NCBI GenBank assembly: GCA_000746765.1 | Contig: JOSY01000077.1 | Span: 119,872-183,871 of the forward strand | Origin: Marine Group I thaumarchaeote SCGC AAA799-D11 | Lineage (GTDB): Archaea > Thermoproteota > Nitrososphaeria > Nitrososphaerales > Nitrosopumilaceae | Direction of reading: 5' to 3' | Length of the DNA stretch: 64,000 nt | In this document: in pieces, positions 1 to 9,729 of the stretch | How positions within the stretch are numbered: the stretch's first letter is position 1 | How the letters are laid out: every line of letters begins with the position of its first letter | Notes under the pieces: model-generated | Told to the model about the DNA's origin: nothing | The model's input: only the letters and a program-made list of their open reading frames with translations | Database searches by the model: none | Translations under genes and position numbers: made by a program

Positions 1-1
1 T

Positions 2-286
2 GGTGGATTGATGTATCTTACAAAATCAATTTTATCTGAAAATAAAAAATACAAAATGGTAGGTCTCTTTGATGCAGAGACTTCTATGACAAAAAGAATG
101 AAACTAAATTACACTAAAGGAAAAATTAACCGCTCAATAATCTCTGAAAAACCTCATAGTATTCAAGGTCATGAATTTCGGTTAATTCAATACAATTCTC
201 TTGCATCATATGGACATCTCTACTTTGATAGTTCTAATTATGCAAAGATCTTTGTAAAAAATTGTATAAAATACTCAAGATGCTGA
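2..286 (+). CDS. cbiA: C-terminal fragment of cobyrinate a,c-diamide synthase (CbiA/CobB), truncated by window start
   Basis: Frame reads GGLMYLT...VGLFDAETSMTKRMKLNYTKG...GHEFR, typical of the CbiA GATase C-terminus; adjacent to other cbi genes. Confidence 0.8.
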   Translation, partial: GGLMYLTKSILSENKKYKMVGLFDAETSMTKRMKLNYTKGKINRSIISEKPHSIQGHEFRLIQYNSLASYGHLYFDSSNYAKIFVKNCIKYSRC

Positions 287-916
287 TTCTGCCCGAATTA
301 ATTTAAAGATTGCATTGATTATGGCAGAAGCTGAAGAACTACCTCCTTTTCTGCCTAAGTTTGTGATAAATGGTACCTCCTCTAATTTTGATAATTCCTC
401 CTTTGATTCTGCAGCGCAAATAAAGCCTACTGGAATGCCTATGATTAGTGCAGGCTTGACAATTCCTTCTTTTACCATTTGTATCACCTCTTGTAAAGCT
501 GTAGGGGCATTTCCTATGGCTACAATTCCTCCATCAATGTCTGATTTTGCAGCTCTCATTGATACCTGCGAGCGTGTTTTTCCTTCTTTTTTTGCCAATT
601 CCATAATTTCAGGCTTTGATATATTACAAACAATGTCATTTCCAAAATCCTTGGGATTTTGTTTATTGAGACCTCCAATTACTCCATTGACATCAACTAC
701 GATACTACAACCATTCTTCAAGGCTTTCATTCCACTTTCAATTGCATCTTTATGAAAAATTATTTTATTTTTATCTGCAAAATCAAAATCTGCTGTAGAA
801 TGAATAATTCTTCTCACAATAGGCCATTCTTTTTCACTATATGGGTGTAAACCAATCTCATCTTCAATCATCTGCATACTTGCATCTTCAATTGATTGGC
901 CTTTCTTAGTTTGCAT
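275..916 (-). CDS. cbiC: Cobalt-precorrin-8 methylmutase
   Basis: IRRIIHSTADFDFA-like N-terminus, VVDVNGVIGGLNK, AIGNAPTAL, GIPVGFICAAESKEEL motifs of the CbiC/CobH family. Confidence 0.9.
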   Translation of the reverse strand: MQTKKGQSIEDASMQMIEDEIGLHPYSEKEWPIVRRIIHSTADFDFADKNKIIFHKDAIESGMKALKNGCSIVVDVNGVIGGLNKQNPKDFGNDIVCNISKPEIMELAKKEGKTRSQVSMRAAKSDIDGGIVAIGNAPTALQEVIQMVKEGIVKPALIIGIPVGFICAAESKEELSKLEEVPFITNLGRKGGSSSASAIINAIFKLIRAESAS

Positions 917-1580
917 CTTCTACCTCTTTTGCTCTTTCAATTATTAAATCAATAATTTTTTCATCAGTTCCAATGTGTTTTGTAATAAAGACATCTTTAA
1001 GACTTGAATCTTTTAGAGCTGGAATCAAATCGTTATTAATATCAGTTTTAACATGTGCTCCTTCATGTAGAAAATAAAATACAATTATCAATACTTTTGG
1101 TTCATCTTTTTCACATTTTTTGATTCCTTCAAAAATATCTGGTTGTTCAATTTCTAACCAACAGCGACTAACATTTCTGTAAGAATCTTTTAGTTCATCT
1201 ACAATATAGTTCAATGACATTTGTGCATTAGGATCCTTACTACCATGACCAATTATCATTACATCTACATCTTTGTTAGGCCATGTGACATTGTTTTCTT
1301 TTAGAGTAGTTGCAATTCTATTTTCAACAATGTCTACCAAAGTTTTATGCATACTCATTGGTTTAGTTATTAGGAATTTTACCTCTGTATCTTTTTGTAA
1401 TTTCATTGTATCAGTAACTGCAATTTTGACTTTTTTTCCTGGATATAGAAAATCTAAAAAGCAATAATCTGTAAAAACATAATCTCCTTTAGCCTTGATT
1501 CCTGTACAAATAGTCTCTAATTCCTCTGATGCTTCTCTTTCCCTGCTTCCTCTATCTATAATCAGTAATCCTCGTTTCAA
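906..1580 (-). CDS. cbiX: CbiX-type sirohydrochlorin cobaltochelatase
   Basis: LLIIDRGSREREA and a second MIIGHGSKDPNA...HEGAHVKTDI repeat; cbi gene context. Confidence 0.75.
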   Translation of the reverse strand: MKRGLLIIDRGSREREASEELETICTGIKAKGDYVFTDYCFLDFLYPGKKVKIAVTDTMKLQKDTEVKFLITKPMSMHKTLVDIVENRIATTLKENNVTWPNKDVDVMIIGHGSKDPNAQMSLNYIVDELKDSYRNVSRCWLEIEQPDIFEGIKKCEKDEPKVLIIVFYFLHEGAHVKTDINNDLIPALKDSSLKDVFITKHIGTDEKIIDLIIERAKEVEDAN

Positions 1581-2635
1581 CTCTCAATCCTCGCTATGGC
1601 TATAGTCAAATTTGGTGGGAATTTCTGCTTTTCTACAATCAATTTACCATTTGACACTAGAATTGCTGCTGCCTCTGAAACACTAGCTGTTCCCTCAAAT
1701 GCTTTTACGGTATCTGATGGATTAGGTGCTGTAACTTTTGCCAATTCTTCTCTTTCAACATATTCGACCGGAATTTCCATTTCTTTTCCAGCATCTATTA
1801 GTCCTTGTACGTCTTCAGGTTTTTTTATAGAAACTAGTTTTGCTATTGATTTTGAACTGAGTTTGAATTTTTTAAGACAATTATTGATACCTTCTTTGAT
1901 AGTCTCTTTTGATGTGTCCCAGTGCAAACCAATCCCAATTACTAAACTTGGTGGCCTGTAAATAACTGATTCAGATGCTAGACTGCCGTCAATTACTTTA
2001 TCTGAAATTATTAAATTTGCTTTAGATTTTGAGTTTTTTAATTCTTCTATGGTGTTGTATAGTGAAACGTTTTTTGGTAATTGCTTGTACCAATTTCTTT
2101 CCCCTGTATCTTGAAAAATACCTATTGGTTCTTCATTTACCATATGCGCACTAATTCTAGTAACGTTTGAATCATTATCAATTTTCCAACCAAAATCCCT
2201 TCCAACTAAATCCACAGCAATAGTTTTGTTTACATCAGCAGCTGTAGTAATTACTGGTTGTGCTTGTAATTTCTCTGCAATTTTTTCAGTAAGTTCATTT
2301 GCTCCACCTATATGTCCTGATAATACACTAATTACAAAATTTGTTTTGTCGTCAATTACAATTACTGCAGGATCAGTTTTTTTGTCTTTAAGATGAGGTG
2401 CTATTAATCGAATCACTGCACCTAGGGAAAACAGGCAGATTAATGCCTCATTATTCTTGAAAAGTTCAACAATCTTCACTGATGTAGGCTCTGAATACCA
2501 CGAAATTACATTATTTTGATTAGAAAATTTGGATGGTGCAAAAACACTCCATTCTGGAAAAAACTCTTTTAGAGTTTGACCAATATTGATACCATTTTTG
2601 GTAATGGCTAAAACTGCAATTTTTTCCATATTCAA
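1577..2635 (-). CDS. cbiG: Cobalt-precorrin-5A hydrolase CbiG
   Basis: SLGAVIRLIAPHLKDKKTDPAVIVIDD and SVLSGHIGGANELTEKIA motifs; overlaps cbiX by 4 nt. Confidence 0.88.
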   Translation of the reverse strand: MNMEKIAVLAITKNGINIGQTLKEFFPEWSVFAPSKFSNQNNVISWYSEPTSVKIVELFKNNEALICLFSLGAVIRLIAPHLKDKKTDPAVIVIDDKTNFVISVLSGHIGGANELTEKIAEKLQAQPVITTAADVNKTIAVDLVGRDFGWKIDNDSNVTRISAHMVNEEPIGIFQDTGERNWYKQLPKNVSLYNTIEELKNSKSKANLIISDKVIDGSLASESVIYRPPSLVIGIGLHWDTSKETIKEGINNCLKKFKLSSKSIAKLVSIKKPEDVQGLIDAGKEMEIPVEYVEREELAKVTAPNPSDTVKAFEGTASVSEAAAILVSNGKLIVEKQKFPPNLTIAIARIES

Positions 2636-2660
2636 AACTTTGTTGATTTAATAAAATACC

Positions 2661-3746
2661 TTACCCTTTTGGTTCTCTTGCTAAGATATTTCCCTCAAAA
2701 TCAAATAATATAACATCAATTGGAACTTTCTCTTCACAGTGTTTTCTCATGTGTTTGTATACCTCTATACAAATTAACTCAAAAAATCCATCTACATTAT
2801 TTTCTTGGATAATTTCTGATACGTGTCTTGCTGTATTTGCTTTTTTGATACTTTCAATAATTTTTTCATCTGCATTGACTTTTTTTGCAAATTCTGCTAG
2901 AAAATTCATGTCTACTTTGGAACCTTTAACATGAGTTTGTTTTACACCTGCTGCCATCTTTGCAAGTTTTCCAATAAATCCAACAACATATGCTTTTTTG
3001 ATATTTTTCTTACCACATTGTTGAATGGTGTATCCAGAAAAATCCCCCATTTGTACAAAACAATGTTCTGGAAGATCTACAATCTTTTTTGCAAAATCTT
3101 CACTTCTTCCTCCAGTTGTTAGTACTACTGTATCATTTCCCATGGCAATTGAAACATCCAAGTTCTGTCTAATTGATGCAGCATATGATGCAGTTGAAAA
3201 CGGAACTACTATGCCACTTGTACCTAAAATTGAAATTCCGTCTTTGATACCTAGTCTAGGATTATCTGTCTTTGGCCCTAGTTCTTTTCCTTTTGGAACT
3301 GAGATTACAACTCTAATTCCTTTTTCGTCTAAGATATTTTTCCCTACTTCTTGAAGATTCTCTATAATCATTTTTTTTGGAACGGGGTTAATAGCTGGTT
3401 TGTTAATTTCCAAACCTAAACCAGGCTTTGTTACTATGCCTACACCTTCTCCACCATCAATTTCAATTTGATTTTTATTTTCATTGAATGTTAATTCTAC
3501 AATAATTTCAGCACCATGTGTGACATCTGGATCATCTCCACCATCCTTTATTACAGAACATTTTGCCTTGTTTTTTTCAAATTGACATGAATTAACAGGA
3601 ATCTTTATAGTGGTTTTTTTTGGTAAGGTAATTTCAACTTCTTCAATTTTTTGTTGCTTGATAATTGATAATAGTGCTGCTTTTGATGCTGCAGTAGCAG
3701 AACTTCCTGTTGTATAACCAGTCCTTAATTTTTTTTCCTCTGCCAC
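2661..3746 (-). CDS. cbiD: Cobalt-precorrin-5B C1-methyltransferase CbiD
   Basis: LRTGYTTGSSATAASKAAL N-terminus and GDDPDVTHG motif of the CbiD family. Confidence 0.93.
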   Translation of the reverse strand: MAEEKKLRTGYTTGSSATAASKAALLSIIKQQKIEEVEITLPKKTTIKIPVNSCQFEKNKAKCSVIKDGGDDPDVTHGAEIIVELTFNENKNQIEIDGGEGVGIVTKPGLGLEINKPAINPVPKKMIIENLQEVGKNILDEKGIRVVISVPKGKELGPKTDNPRLGIKDGISILGTSGIVVPFSTASYAASIRQNLDVSIAMGNDTVVLTTGGRSEDFAKKIVDLPEHCFVQMGDFSGYTIQQCGKKNIKKAYVVGFIGKLAKMAAGVKQTHVKGSKVDMNFLAEFAKKVNADEKIIESIKKANTARHVSEIIQENNVDGFFELICIEVYKHMRKHCEEKVPIDVILFDFEGNILAREPKG

Positions 3747-3829
3747 GAATTGAGGTATTCATTTTACTGTATTAACTCTTGTTTAGTGTTTTTCCAAATA
3801 GATTTAAAATAAAAACTACTTGACATTTT

Positions 3830-4699
3830 ATGGAAAAACCATTTCAAATTGTAATTACTGGTGCTAGTGGATTTGTGGCAAAAAATCTTAGAAAATACTT
3901 GTCTGAAAACAACGTTCATCTAATTTCAATATCTAGAAAAAATTTCAAATCATTCAAAAATGAAACTAAAATCATCTTAAAAAACTATGACCAAAAATCA
4001 CTTCTTCCTAAGATAAAAAACTCTGATGCTTTGATTCATCTTGTAGGAATTGGAAAACAATCTGTAAAAATTGATTATGAATCAATTAATTTTCAACTAA
4101 CACAAAAAATTGTTAATTTATCTAAAAAGGCAAAAATCAAAAAAATTATCTATACAAGCGGACTTGGTGTATCTCCTGACACATCTTTAGGATACTTTGT
4201 ATCAAAATTCAAGGCTGAACAATCTATAATTGATTCAAAAATTAACTATACGATTTTTCGACCTTCGTATATTGTAGGAAAAGATGATCTTTTTACAAAA
4301 TATCTAAAAAAATCTATTGAAAAAAATAAAATCATTATTCCTGGTTCTGGGAAATATTTCATACAACCAATTTTCATAAATGATGTTACAAAATTAATTT
4401 TTCAGTCAATCCGTGATAAGAAATTCAATAATAAAATAATTGATCTTGTAGGTTCTGAAAAAATCTTATTTGAAAAATATATTCAACTATTTTTGCAAAA
4501 GAGAAAAACCAAACTATGTTACATGGATATTGAAAAAGCATATCGCCTTGCAATAACTGACTCTAAATTTGATTATGGTGTAGATGATCTTAATATACTA
4601 GTAGGGAATTTTGTTGGAGATTATAAAAAACTCAGAAACTTGTCAAAAATGGATTTTCAATCAGTTAAAGAATTGTTAAAGGCCGGCGCCTTGTTTTAG
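3830..4699 (+). CDS. NAD(P)-binding atypical SDR / NDUFA9-like epimerase
   Basis: N-terminal [12 protein letters not shown] Rossmann motif, [16 protein letters not shown]. Confidence 0.75.
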   Translation: MEKPFQIVITGASGFVAKNLRKYLSENNVHLISISRKNFKSFKNETKIILKNYDQKSLLPKIKNSDALIHLVGIGKQSVKIDYESINFQLTQKIVNLSKKAKIKKIIYTSGLGVSPDTSLGYFVSKFKAEQSIIDSKINYTIFRPSYIVGKDDLFTKYLKKSIEKNKIIIPGSGKYFIQPIFINDVTKLIFQSIRDKKFNNKIIDLVGSEKILFEKYIQLFLQKRKTKLCYMDIEKAYRLAITDSKFDYGVDDLNILVGNFVGDYKKLRNLSKMDFQSVKELLKAGALF

Positions 4700-5851
4700 A
4701 ACATCAACCTTGTTTGTTTTTTCCCATCCGAACTCTGGCTCATTTCTTCCAAAATGACCATATGATGCAGTTTTTTTGTAAATTGGTCTTTTCAAATCTA
4801 GTTGGGAAATGATTCCAGATGGTTTCATATCAAAATTCTTTCTAACTAAATCTTCTATTTGATTTTCAGGAATCTTGTTTGTTCCAAATGTGTTTACATA
4901 TAATGATACTGGTTCTGCAACTCCGATTGCATATGCAAGTTGGACTTCACATCTATCTGCAAGACCTGCTGCAACCAAATTTTTTGCAATATATCTACAC
5001 ATGTAACAAGCTGATCTATCTACTTTTGATGGGTCTTTGCCAGAGAAAGCTCCTCCACCATGTCTTCCAAAACCACCATAGGTGTCTACGATGATTTTTC
5101 TTCCTGTAAGACCTGCATCTCCATGTGGTCCTCCAATTACAAATTTTCCGGTTGGATTAATGTGAATTTTGATATCATCATTCCATAGATTTCCTAATAC
5201 TGGTTTGATAACCTTGTCAATGATTTCTCTTTCAATCTCTTCTTGAGATATCTCTGGTGCATGTTGAGTAGACACAACTACTGTTTCAATTTTAGTTGGT
5301 TTGTCATCCTCATATCTTACAGAGACTTGAGTTTTCCCATCTGGTCTTGCCCATGGTAATGTGTTATTTTTTCTTACTTCTGATAATTTTTGTGCAAGTT
5401 TTTGTGAAAGTAAAATGGGCATTGGCATAAGTTCTTCTGTTTCATTTGTAGCATATCCAAACATCAATCCTTGATCTCCCGCACCTTGCTCTTTATTTTC
5501 TGTAGCTGTAACTCCTTGACTGATATCTGGACTCTGTGAATGAAGACGTAGAGTTACTTCACAAGATTCTGTATCAAACATCAAATCTTTATTGTTATAT
5601 CCAATTTCTCGTATAGTTTTTCTGACAAGTTCTTCTTGAGCTTTTTTGTCAAAATCTGCTTTGGATGTTACTTCTCCTGCAACTGCCACAAAATCTGTAG
5701 TAACCATTGTTTCAACTGCAACCCGTGAATCAGGATCTTGTCTCAAGAATTCATCTAAAAATGCGTCAGAAATATTATCACAAATTTTGTCTGGGTGTCC
5801 CTCTGTTACTGATTCAGATGTAAATAGAAAATTATTTGTCATAAAACTCAC
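4676..5851 (-). CDS. metK: S-adenosylmethionine synthetase, bacterial/eukaryotic (COG0192-like) type
   Basis: [53 protein letters not shown]. Confidence 0.95.
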   Translation of the reverse strand: MSFMTNNFLFTSESVTEGHPDKICDNISDAFLDEFLRQDPDSRVAVETMVTTDFVAVAGEVTSKADFDKKAQEELVRKTIREIGYNNKDLMFDTESCEVTLRLHSQSPDISQGVTATENKEQGAGDQGLMFGYATNETEELMPMPILLSQKLAQKLSEVRKNNTLPWARPDGKTQVSVRYEDDKPTKIETVVVSTQHAPEISQEEIEREIIDKVIKPVLGNLWNDDIKIHINPTGKFVIGGPHGDAGLTGRKIIVDTYGGFGRHGGGAFSGKDPSKVDRSACYMCRYIAKNLVAAGLADRCEVQLAYAIGVAEPVSLYVNTFGTNKIPENQIEDLVRKNFDMKPSGIISQLDLKRPIYKKTASYGHFGRNEPEFGWEKTNKVDVLKQGAGL

Positions 5852-5857
5852 TACTCA

Positions 5858-6103
5858 CTAGAGTTCATTTTCTAGTTTGATGAATAATACGTTGTTTCCT
5901 CTTACGATAACTCTACCGTAATTTGCGATAGTTTTACCTTCATGTAATTCCTCAGCATCTGTCATTATCAAATTCATGTATGAATCAACATTATCCATCT
6001 TACCTTTGTATTCTACTTCATTCTTCAGTCTTACAGTAACTTTCTTCTTTGTACTTTTTTGAAGAGTTGTTAGAGGTCTTTTTGCGCTATTTGATTGAGA
6101 CAC
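5858..6103 (-). CDS. LSm/Sm-like archaeal protein
   Basis: 81 aa; VRLKNEVEYKGKMDNVDSYMNLIM (Sm1) and GRVIVRGNNVLFI (Sm2). Confidence 0.9.
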   Translation of the reverse strand: MSQSNSAKRPLTTLQKSTKKKVTVRLKNEVEYKGKMDNVDSYMNLIMTDAEELHEGKTIANYGRVIVRGNNVLFIKLENEL

Positions 6104-6211
6104 TAATTGTTCACTTGTTTTGCAACTTTGTTCTCTAGAATAAAAGCCTTACCTCCTTTGAAGAAACAGAAATTCCTTAAATTTTTTCTTCTTTTTGTAA
6201 GAATAGTAGAT

Positions 6212-6868
6212 ATGATCTCAACTGGTTTGCAAAAATTAGATAAATCTCTTTCTGGAGGAATTTCAGATGGCATAATTGTGGATATTTTTGGAAAAAATGG
6301 AACAGGTAAAACTCAACTATTGTTACAATTGGCAATAAATTCTATCAAAAATGGAGGTAATGTTTTGTATTTTGATACAACAGGAGGTTTTAGACCAGAA
6401 AGAATTTTGGATATACAAAAAACATCCGAATCGCAATTAGATTTTCTTAATCATATTACTGTTTCAAGGCTAACTAACACCTCTGAACAGATAAACTCAA
6501 TCAAAAATATTGATAATAATTTTTCATTAATTGTAATTGATAATGTGACTGATTTATTTTCTTATGAATATCAAAAAGATGAATCTGTTTTTGAGAAAAA
6601 TTCTTTATTTATGAAATACATGCATGATTTAGCTAATTTTGCAATATCTAAAAAAATTCCGGTTGTTATTACTAATATGATAAGAAATTTGGAAGGAAAA
6701 GAAATTGAAAACATGAAAAGTGCAATTGATCCCTTTACTCATATCAAAATACATCTAAGAAAAAATTCCTCAAAATTTAATGGAAAAATCTATTCACCTT
6801 TTGTAGAAAATTCATTTTCTTATATTATTGACCAATCAGGATTATCGAGTGTTCCTGAAGATATTTAA
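6212..6868 (+). CDS. RadB/RecA-superfamily ATPase; likely start at internal Met 6212 rather than 6107
   Basis: ISTGLQKLDKSLSGGI, IFGKNGTGKTQLLLQLA Walker A, LIVIDNVTDLF Walker B. Confidence 0.75.
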   Translation: MISTGLQKLDKSLSGGISDGIIVDIFGKNGTGKTQLLLQLAINSIKNGGNVLYFDTTGGFRPERILDIQKTSESQLDFLNHITVSRLTNTSEQINSIKNIDNNFSLIVIDNVTDLFSYEYQKDESVFEKNSLFMKYMHDLANFAISKKIPVVITNMIRNLEGKEIENMKSAIDPFTHIKIHLRKNSSKFNGKIYSPFVENSFSYIIDQSGLSSVPEDI

Positions 6869-6890
6869 CACTCCTACAGGAAGATAAGAA

Positions 6891-7010
6891 ATGGCAGATA
6901 TTTTTGACTATCTTCCGACTATTACTATAGTTATGTTTGCAATAGGTTTAGTTGGTGTAATTGTTTATGAAAGATCAAGATCTAAAACACCAGATGAATC
7001 TGATTCCTAA
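6891..7010 (+). CDS. 39-aa single-pass membrane microprotein (not in ORF track)
   Basis: ATG at 6891 translates MADIFDYLPTITIVMFAIGLVGVIVYERSRSKTPDESDS*; one hydrophobic helix with a basic flank; overlaps helicase start. Confidence 0.5.
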   Translation: MADIFDYLPTITIVMFAIGLVGVIVYERSRSKTPDESDS

Positions 7011-9729
7011 ATCTCTATTTGAGAATTTTGGTTTTTCCAATCTAACTGAAATTCAAAAAAAGGCTTCACCGATAATTCTGCAAAAAAAAGATTGCTTAGT
7101 TATTGCTCCAACTGGTTCTGGAAAGACAGAGTGTTCTGTAATACCGATTTTTTCTTTATTGAAAAACTCTAGAAAAATAGGAAAAATAAAAGCTCTTTAC
7201 ATTACTCCTTTGCGTGCATTAAACCGAGATGTTTTTCGAAGAATCACAAAATATGCTCATCAAAGTGAATTAACTATTGAAATCAGACATGGCGACACAA
7301 CACAAAAAGATAGAAAAAAAATTACCGAAAACCCTCCTGATGTTCTAATTACAACTCCTGAAACTTTAGTTATTCTTTTAACTCAAGCTAAATACCTTGA
7401 TGCACTATCGGATTTAGAATGGATTGTAGTTGATGAAGTTCACGAATTATTATCTAGCGAAAGAGGTACTCAACTCTCTCTAAGTATTGAGAGATTAGAA
7501 TTTAATTCCAAATTCCCCCTTACAAAAATAGGCTTATCTGCTACAGTTGGAAATTTTGAAGAAGCAGGAAAATTTGTTGTAGGTACTAAACGAAAATGTG
7601 AGATAATTAGAGATACTTCTGTCAGAAAATATGATGTTGAAATAAAATATGTGGATGGAACAATTTCTGATGTAGCAGAAAAAATTATTGAACATGTGTC
7701 AGAATTAGATTTGGATTCTCCAATTCTTTTATTTACAAATACTAGAGGTGAATCTGAATTTTTAGCCTCAATACTCAAAGACAAATCTACAATACCAATC
7801 GAATTACATCATGGTTCCCTTTCAAAAGAAGTTAGAGAAGAGACTGAACAAAATTTACGTGAAGGGAAACGAGGAATTGTTGTTTGTACTTCTTCCCTTG
7901 AATTAGGATTAGATATTGGTTCTGTTGAATTAGTAATTCATTACGGTTCACCTAGACAAGTGTCTAAATTAGTTCAAAGAATAGGTAGAAGTAGACATAA
8001 TCGTAATGCTTCTGCCAAAGGATTAATCATTACAAATAATTCTGATGATGAATACGAAGCACAAGCCATACTTCAAAGAATCCAAGAGGGCTCTATTGAA
8101 GAGCAAAAAATTCATGATGGTTCACTTGATGTTCTAGCTCATCATCTTGTTGGACTTGCAATACAAATTGGAGAGATTTCAATTGATAAAGCATTTGATT
8201 TGATAACAAGAGCTTATCCATTTAGAAATCTAAAACTCGAGGAACTTGTAGATATTTTAGATTTACTTGATTCAAACTATTTGATCTTTTTTGATAGAAC
8301 AAAGATGACTTTCTGGAAAAAAGGACGTTCTTTCAAATATTATTTTGAAAATCTTTCTACCATTCCTGACATTCTTAAATTCAAAGTATTTGATAGTGTA
8401 GGAAAAAAAATCATTGGAAGTTTAGATCAGAGATTTGTAGGTGATTATGGTGATTCTGGAAATATTTTTGTTCTAAAAGGTTCACAATGGAGAATTCTAA
8501 ATGTTGATGAAAAATCTTTCACAGTAAATGTTGAACCATTTAGAGGTGGAGGAATCACAGTTCCTTATTGGGAAGGTGAGAATATCCCTATTGATTATAA
8601 AACTGCTAGAAAAGTTGGTAATTTCAGAAGTGAAGTAAGTAAAGGTTCCCTTCAGTTAACAAACAAAACAATTGAAAAATTAAATTTTAATGAAATTTCT
8701 GATGAGAATAATATTGTAATTGAATCTAGTAGATCTCAAGGTTCAATTGTACTTCACTCTTGTTTTGGTACAAAAATTAACTCTACCCTCTCTACATTAC
8801 TTTCTTCCATGTTATCTTCTATGTTGGGTTCTGTTGTAGATTCTCGTTCTGATGGTTATCGAATAGTATTATCTTCTAGATCTAGAATCTCAGAAAAACT
8901 GTTTCTTGAAGTCTTAAAAGATGATTATGATCTATTTTCTATGGTTACTGCATCTCTTGCTGGTACTCATAATGTTAATTGGAGAACATGGTGTGTTGCA
9001 AAAAAATTTGGTATTGTAGGACGTGGTGCAGTTTATGAAAGAAAATCTGCACGATTTTTGTATGAAAGATATTCAAAAACTGCACTTGTTCAAGAAGCAT
9101 TACGTGAATTATTTCATGACAAATACGATCTCAAAAACACTGATAAAATTCTAAAAGAAATACGTGAAGACCAAATTCATATAAAATGGTTAGAAGTTGA
9201 ACAATTTTCAAAATTAGCAGAGCCTATCTTAGATCATACATCAAAATATTATTCGTCTCCAGCAAATCTTGATAAAGGGATTTTAGATCTTGTGAAAGCT
9301 AGATTAGATAAAACAAAACACCGTTTAATTTGTGCTAGATGTGGAAAATGGGAACGTGTTGTTGAAACAAATGAAGTAAAAAATATTCTGATTTGCCCTT
9401 ATTGTAAAGGTCGCCAAATTACTGCAACTTTTTACTCTGATTATGATTTATCTAAAATTATTAGAAAAAAACATGATGGCAAAAAACTGACTAGTGAAGA
9501 AAAACACAAGGTAGATCGTGCCTGGAAAGTGTCTTCTCTAGTAGAGAATTTTGGTAAAACTGCAATTATTGTTATGTCTGGCTATGGAGTAGGTGCAGAC
9601 ACTGCTGCACGAATACTTCGAAATATGGTTGATGAGGAACATTTACTCAAACAGATCTATGAAGCAGAAAGACAGTATGTAGTTACTAGAGGTTTTTTGG
9701 GATTCTTAATTCTTTTTTGTAATTTTTGA
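6994..9729 (+). CDS. Lhr-type DEAD/DEAH-box superfamily 2 helicase with C-terminal zinc ribbon
   Basis: APTGSGKTE, VDEVHELLSSERGTQL, QRIGRSRH; CARCGKWE...CPYCKGRQ; likely start MNLIPKSLFENFGF at 6994. Confidence 0.88.
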   Translation: MNLIPKSLFENFGFSNLTEIQKKASPIILQKKDCLVIAPTGSGKTECSVIPIFSLLKNSRKIGKIKALYITPLRALNRDVFRRITKYAHQSELTIEIRHGDTTQKDRKKITENPPDVLITTPETLVILLTQAKYLDALSDLEWIVVDEVHELLSSERGTQLSLSIERLEFNSKFPLTKIGLSATVGNFEEAGKFVVGTKRKCEIIRDTSVRKYDVEIKYVDGTISDVAEKIIEHVSELDLDSPILLFTNTRGESEFLASILKDKSTIPIELHHGSLSKEVREETEQNLREGKRGIVVCTSSLELGLDIGSVELVIHYGSPRQVSKLVQRIGRSRHNRNASAKGLIITNNSDDEYEAQAILQRIQEGSIEEQKIHDGSLDVLAHHLVGLAIQIGEISIDKAFDLITRAYPFRNLKLEELVDILDLLDSNYLIFFDRTKMTFWKKGRSFKYYFENLSTIPDILKFKVFDSVGKKIIGSLDQRFVGDYGDSGNIFVLKGSQWRILNVDEKSFTVNVEPFRGGGITVPYWEGENIPIDYKTARKVGNFRSEVSKGSLQLTNKTIEKLNFNEISDENNIVIESSRSQGSIVLHSCFGTKINSTLSTLLSSMLSSMLGSVVDSRSDGYRIVLSSRSRISEKLFLEVLKDDYDLFSMVTASLAGTHNVNWRTWCVAKKFGIVGRGAVYERKSARFLYERYSKTALVQEALRELFHDKYDLKNTDKILKEIREDQIHIKWLEVEQFSKLAEPILDHTSKYYSSPANLDKGILDLVKARLDKTKHRLICARCGKWERVVETNEVKNILICPYCKGRQITATFYSDYDLSKIIRKKHDGKKLTSEEKHKVDRAWKVSSLVENFGKTAIIVMSGYGVGADTAARILRNMVDEEHLLKQIYEAERQYVVTRGFLGFLILFCNF

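Noticed and set aside
315-755. Long antisense ORFs opposite cbiC, metK, rpaA-like, cdc48 and other genes
   Set aside because: They are out-of-frame shadows of clearly recognised genes on the opposite strand, with no recognisable motifs.
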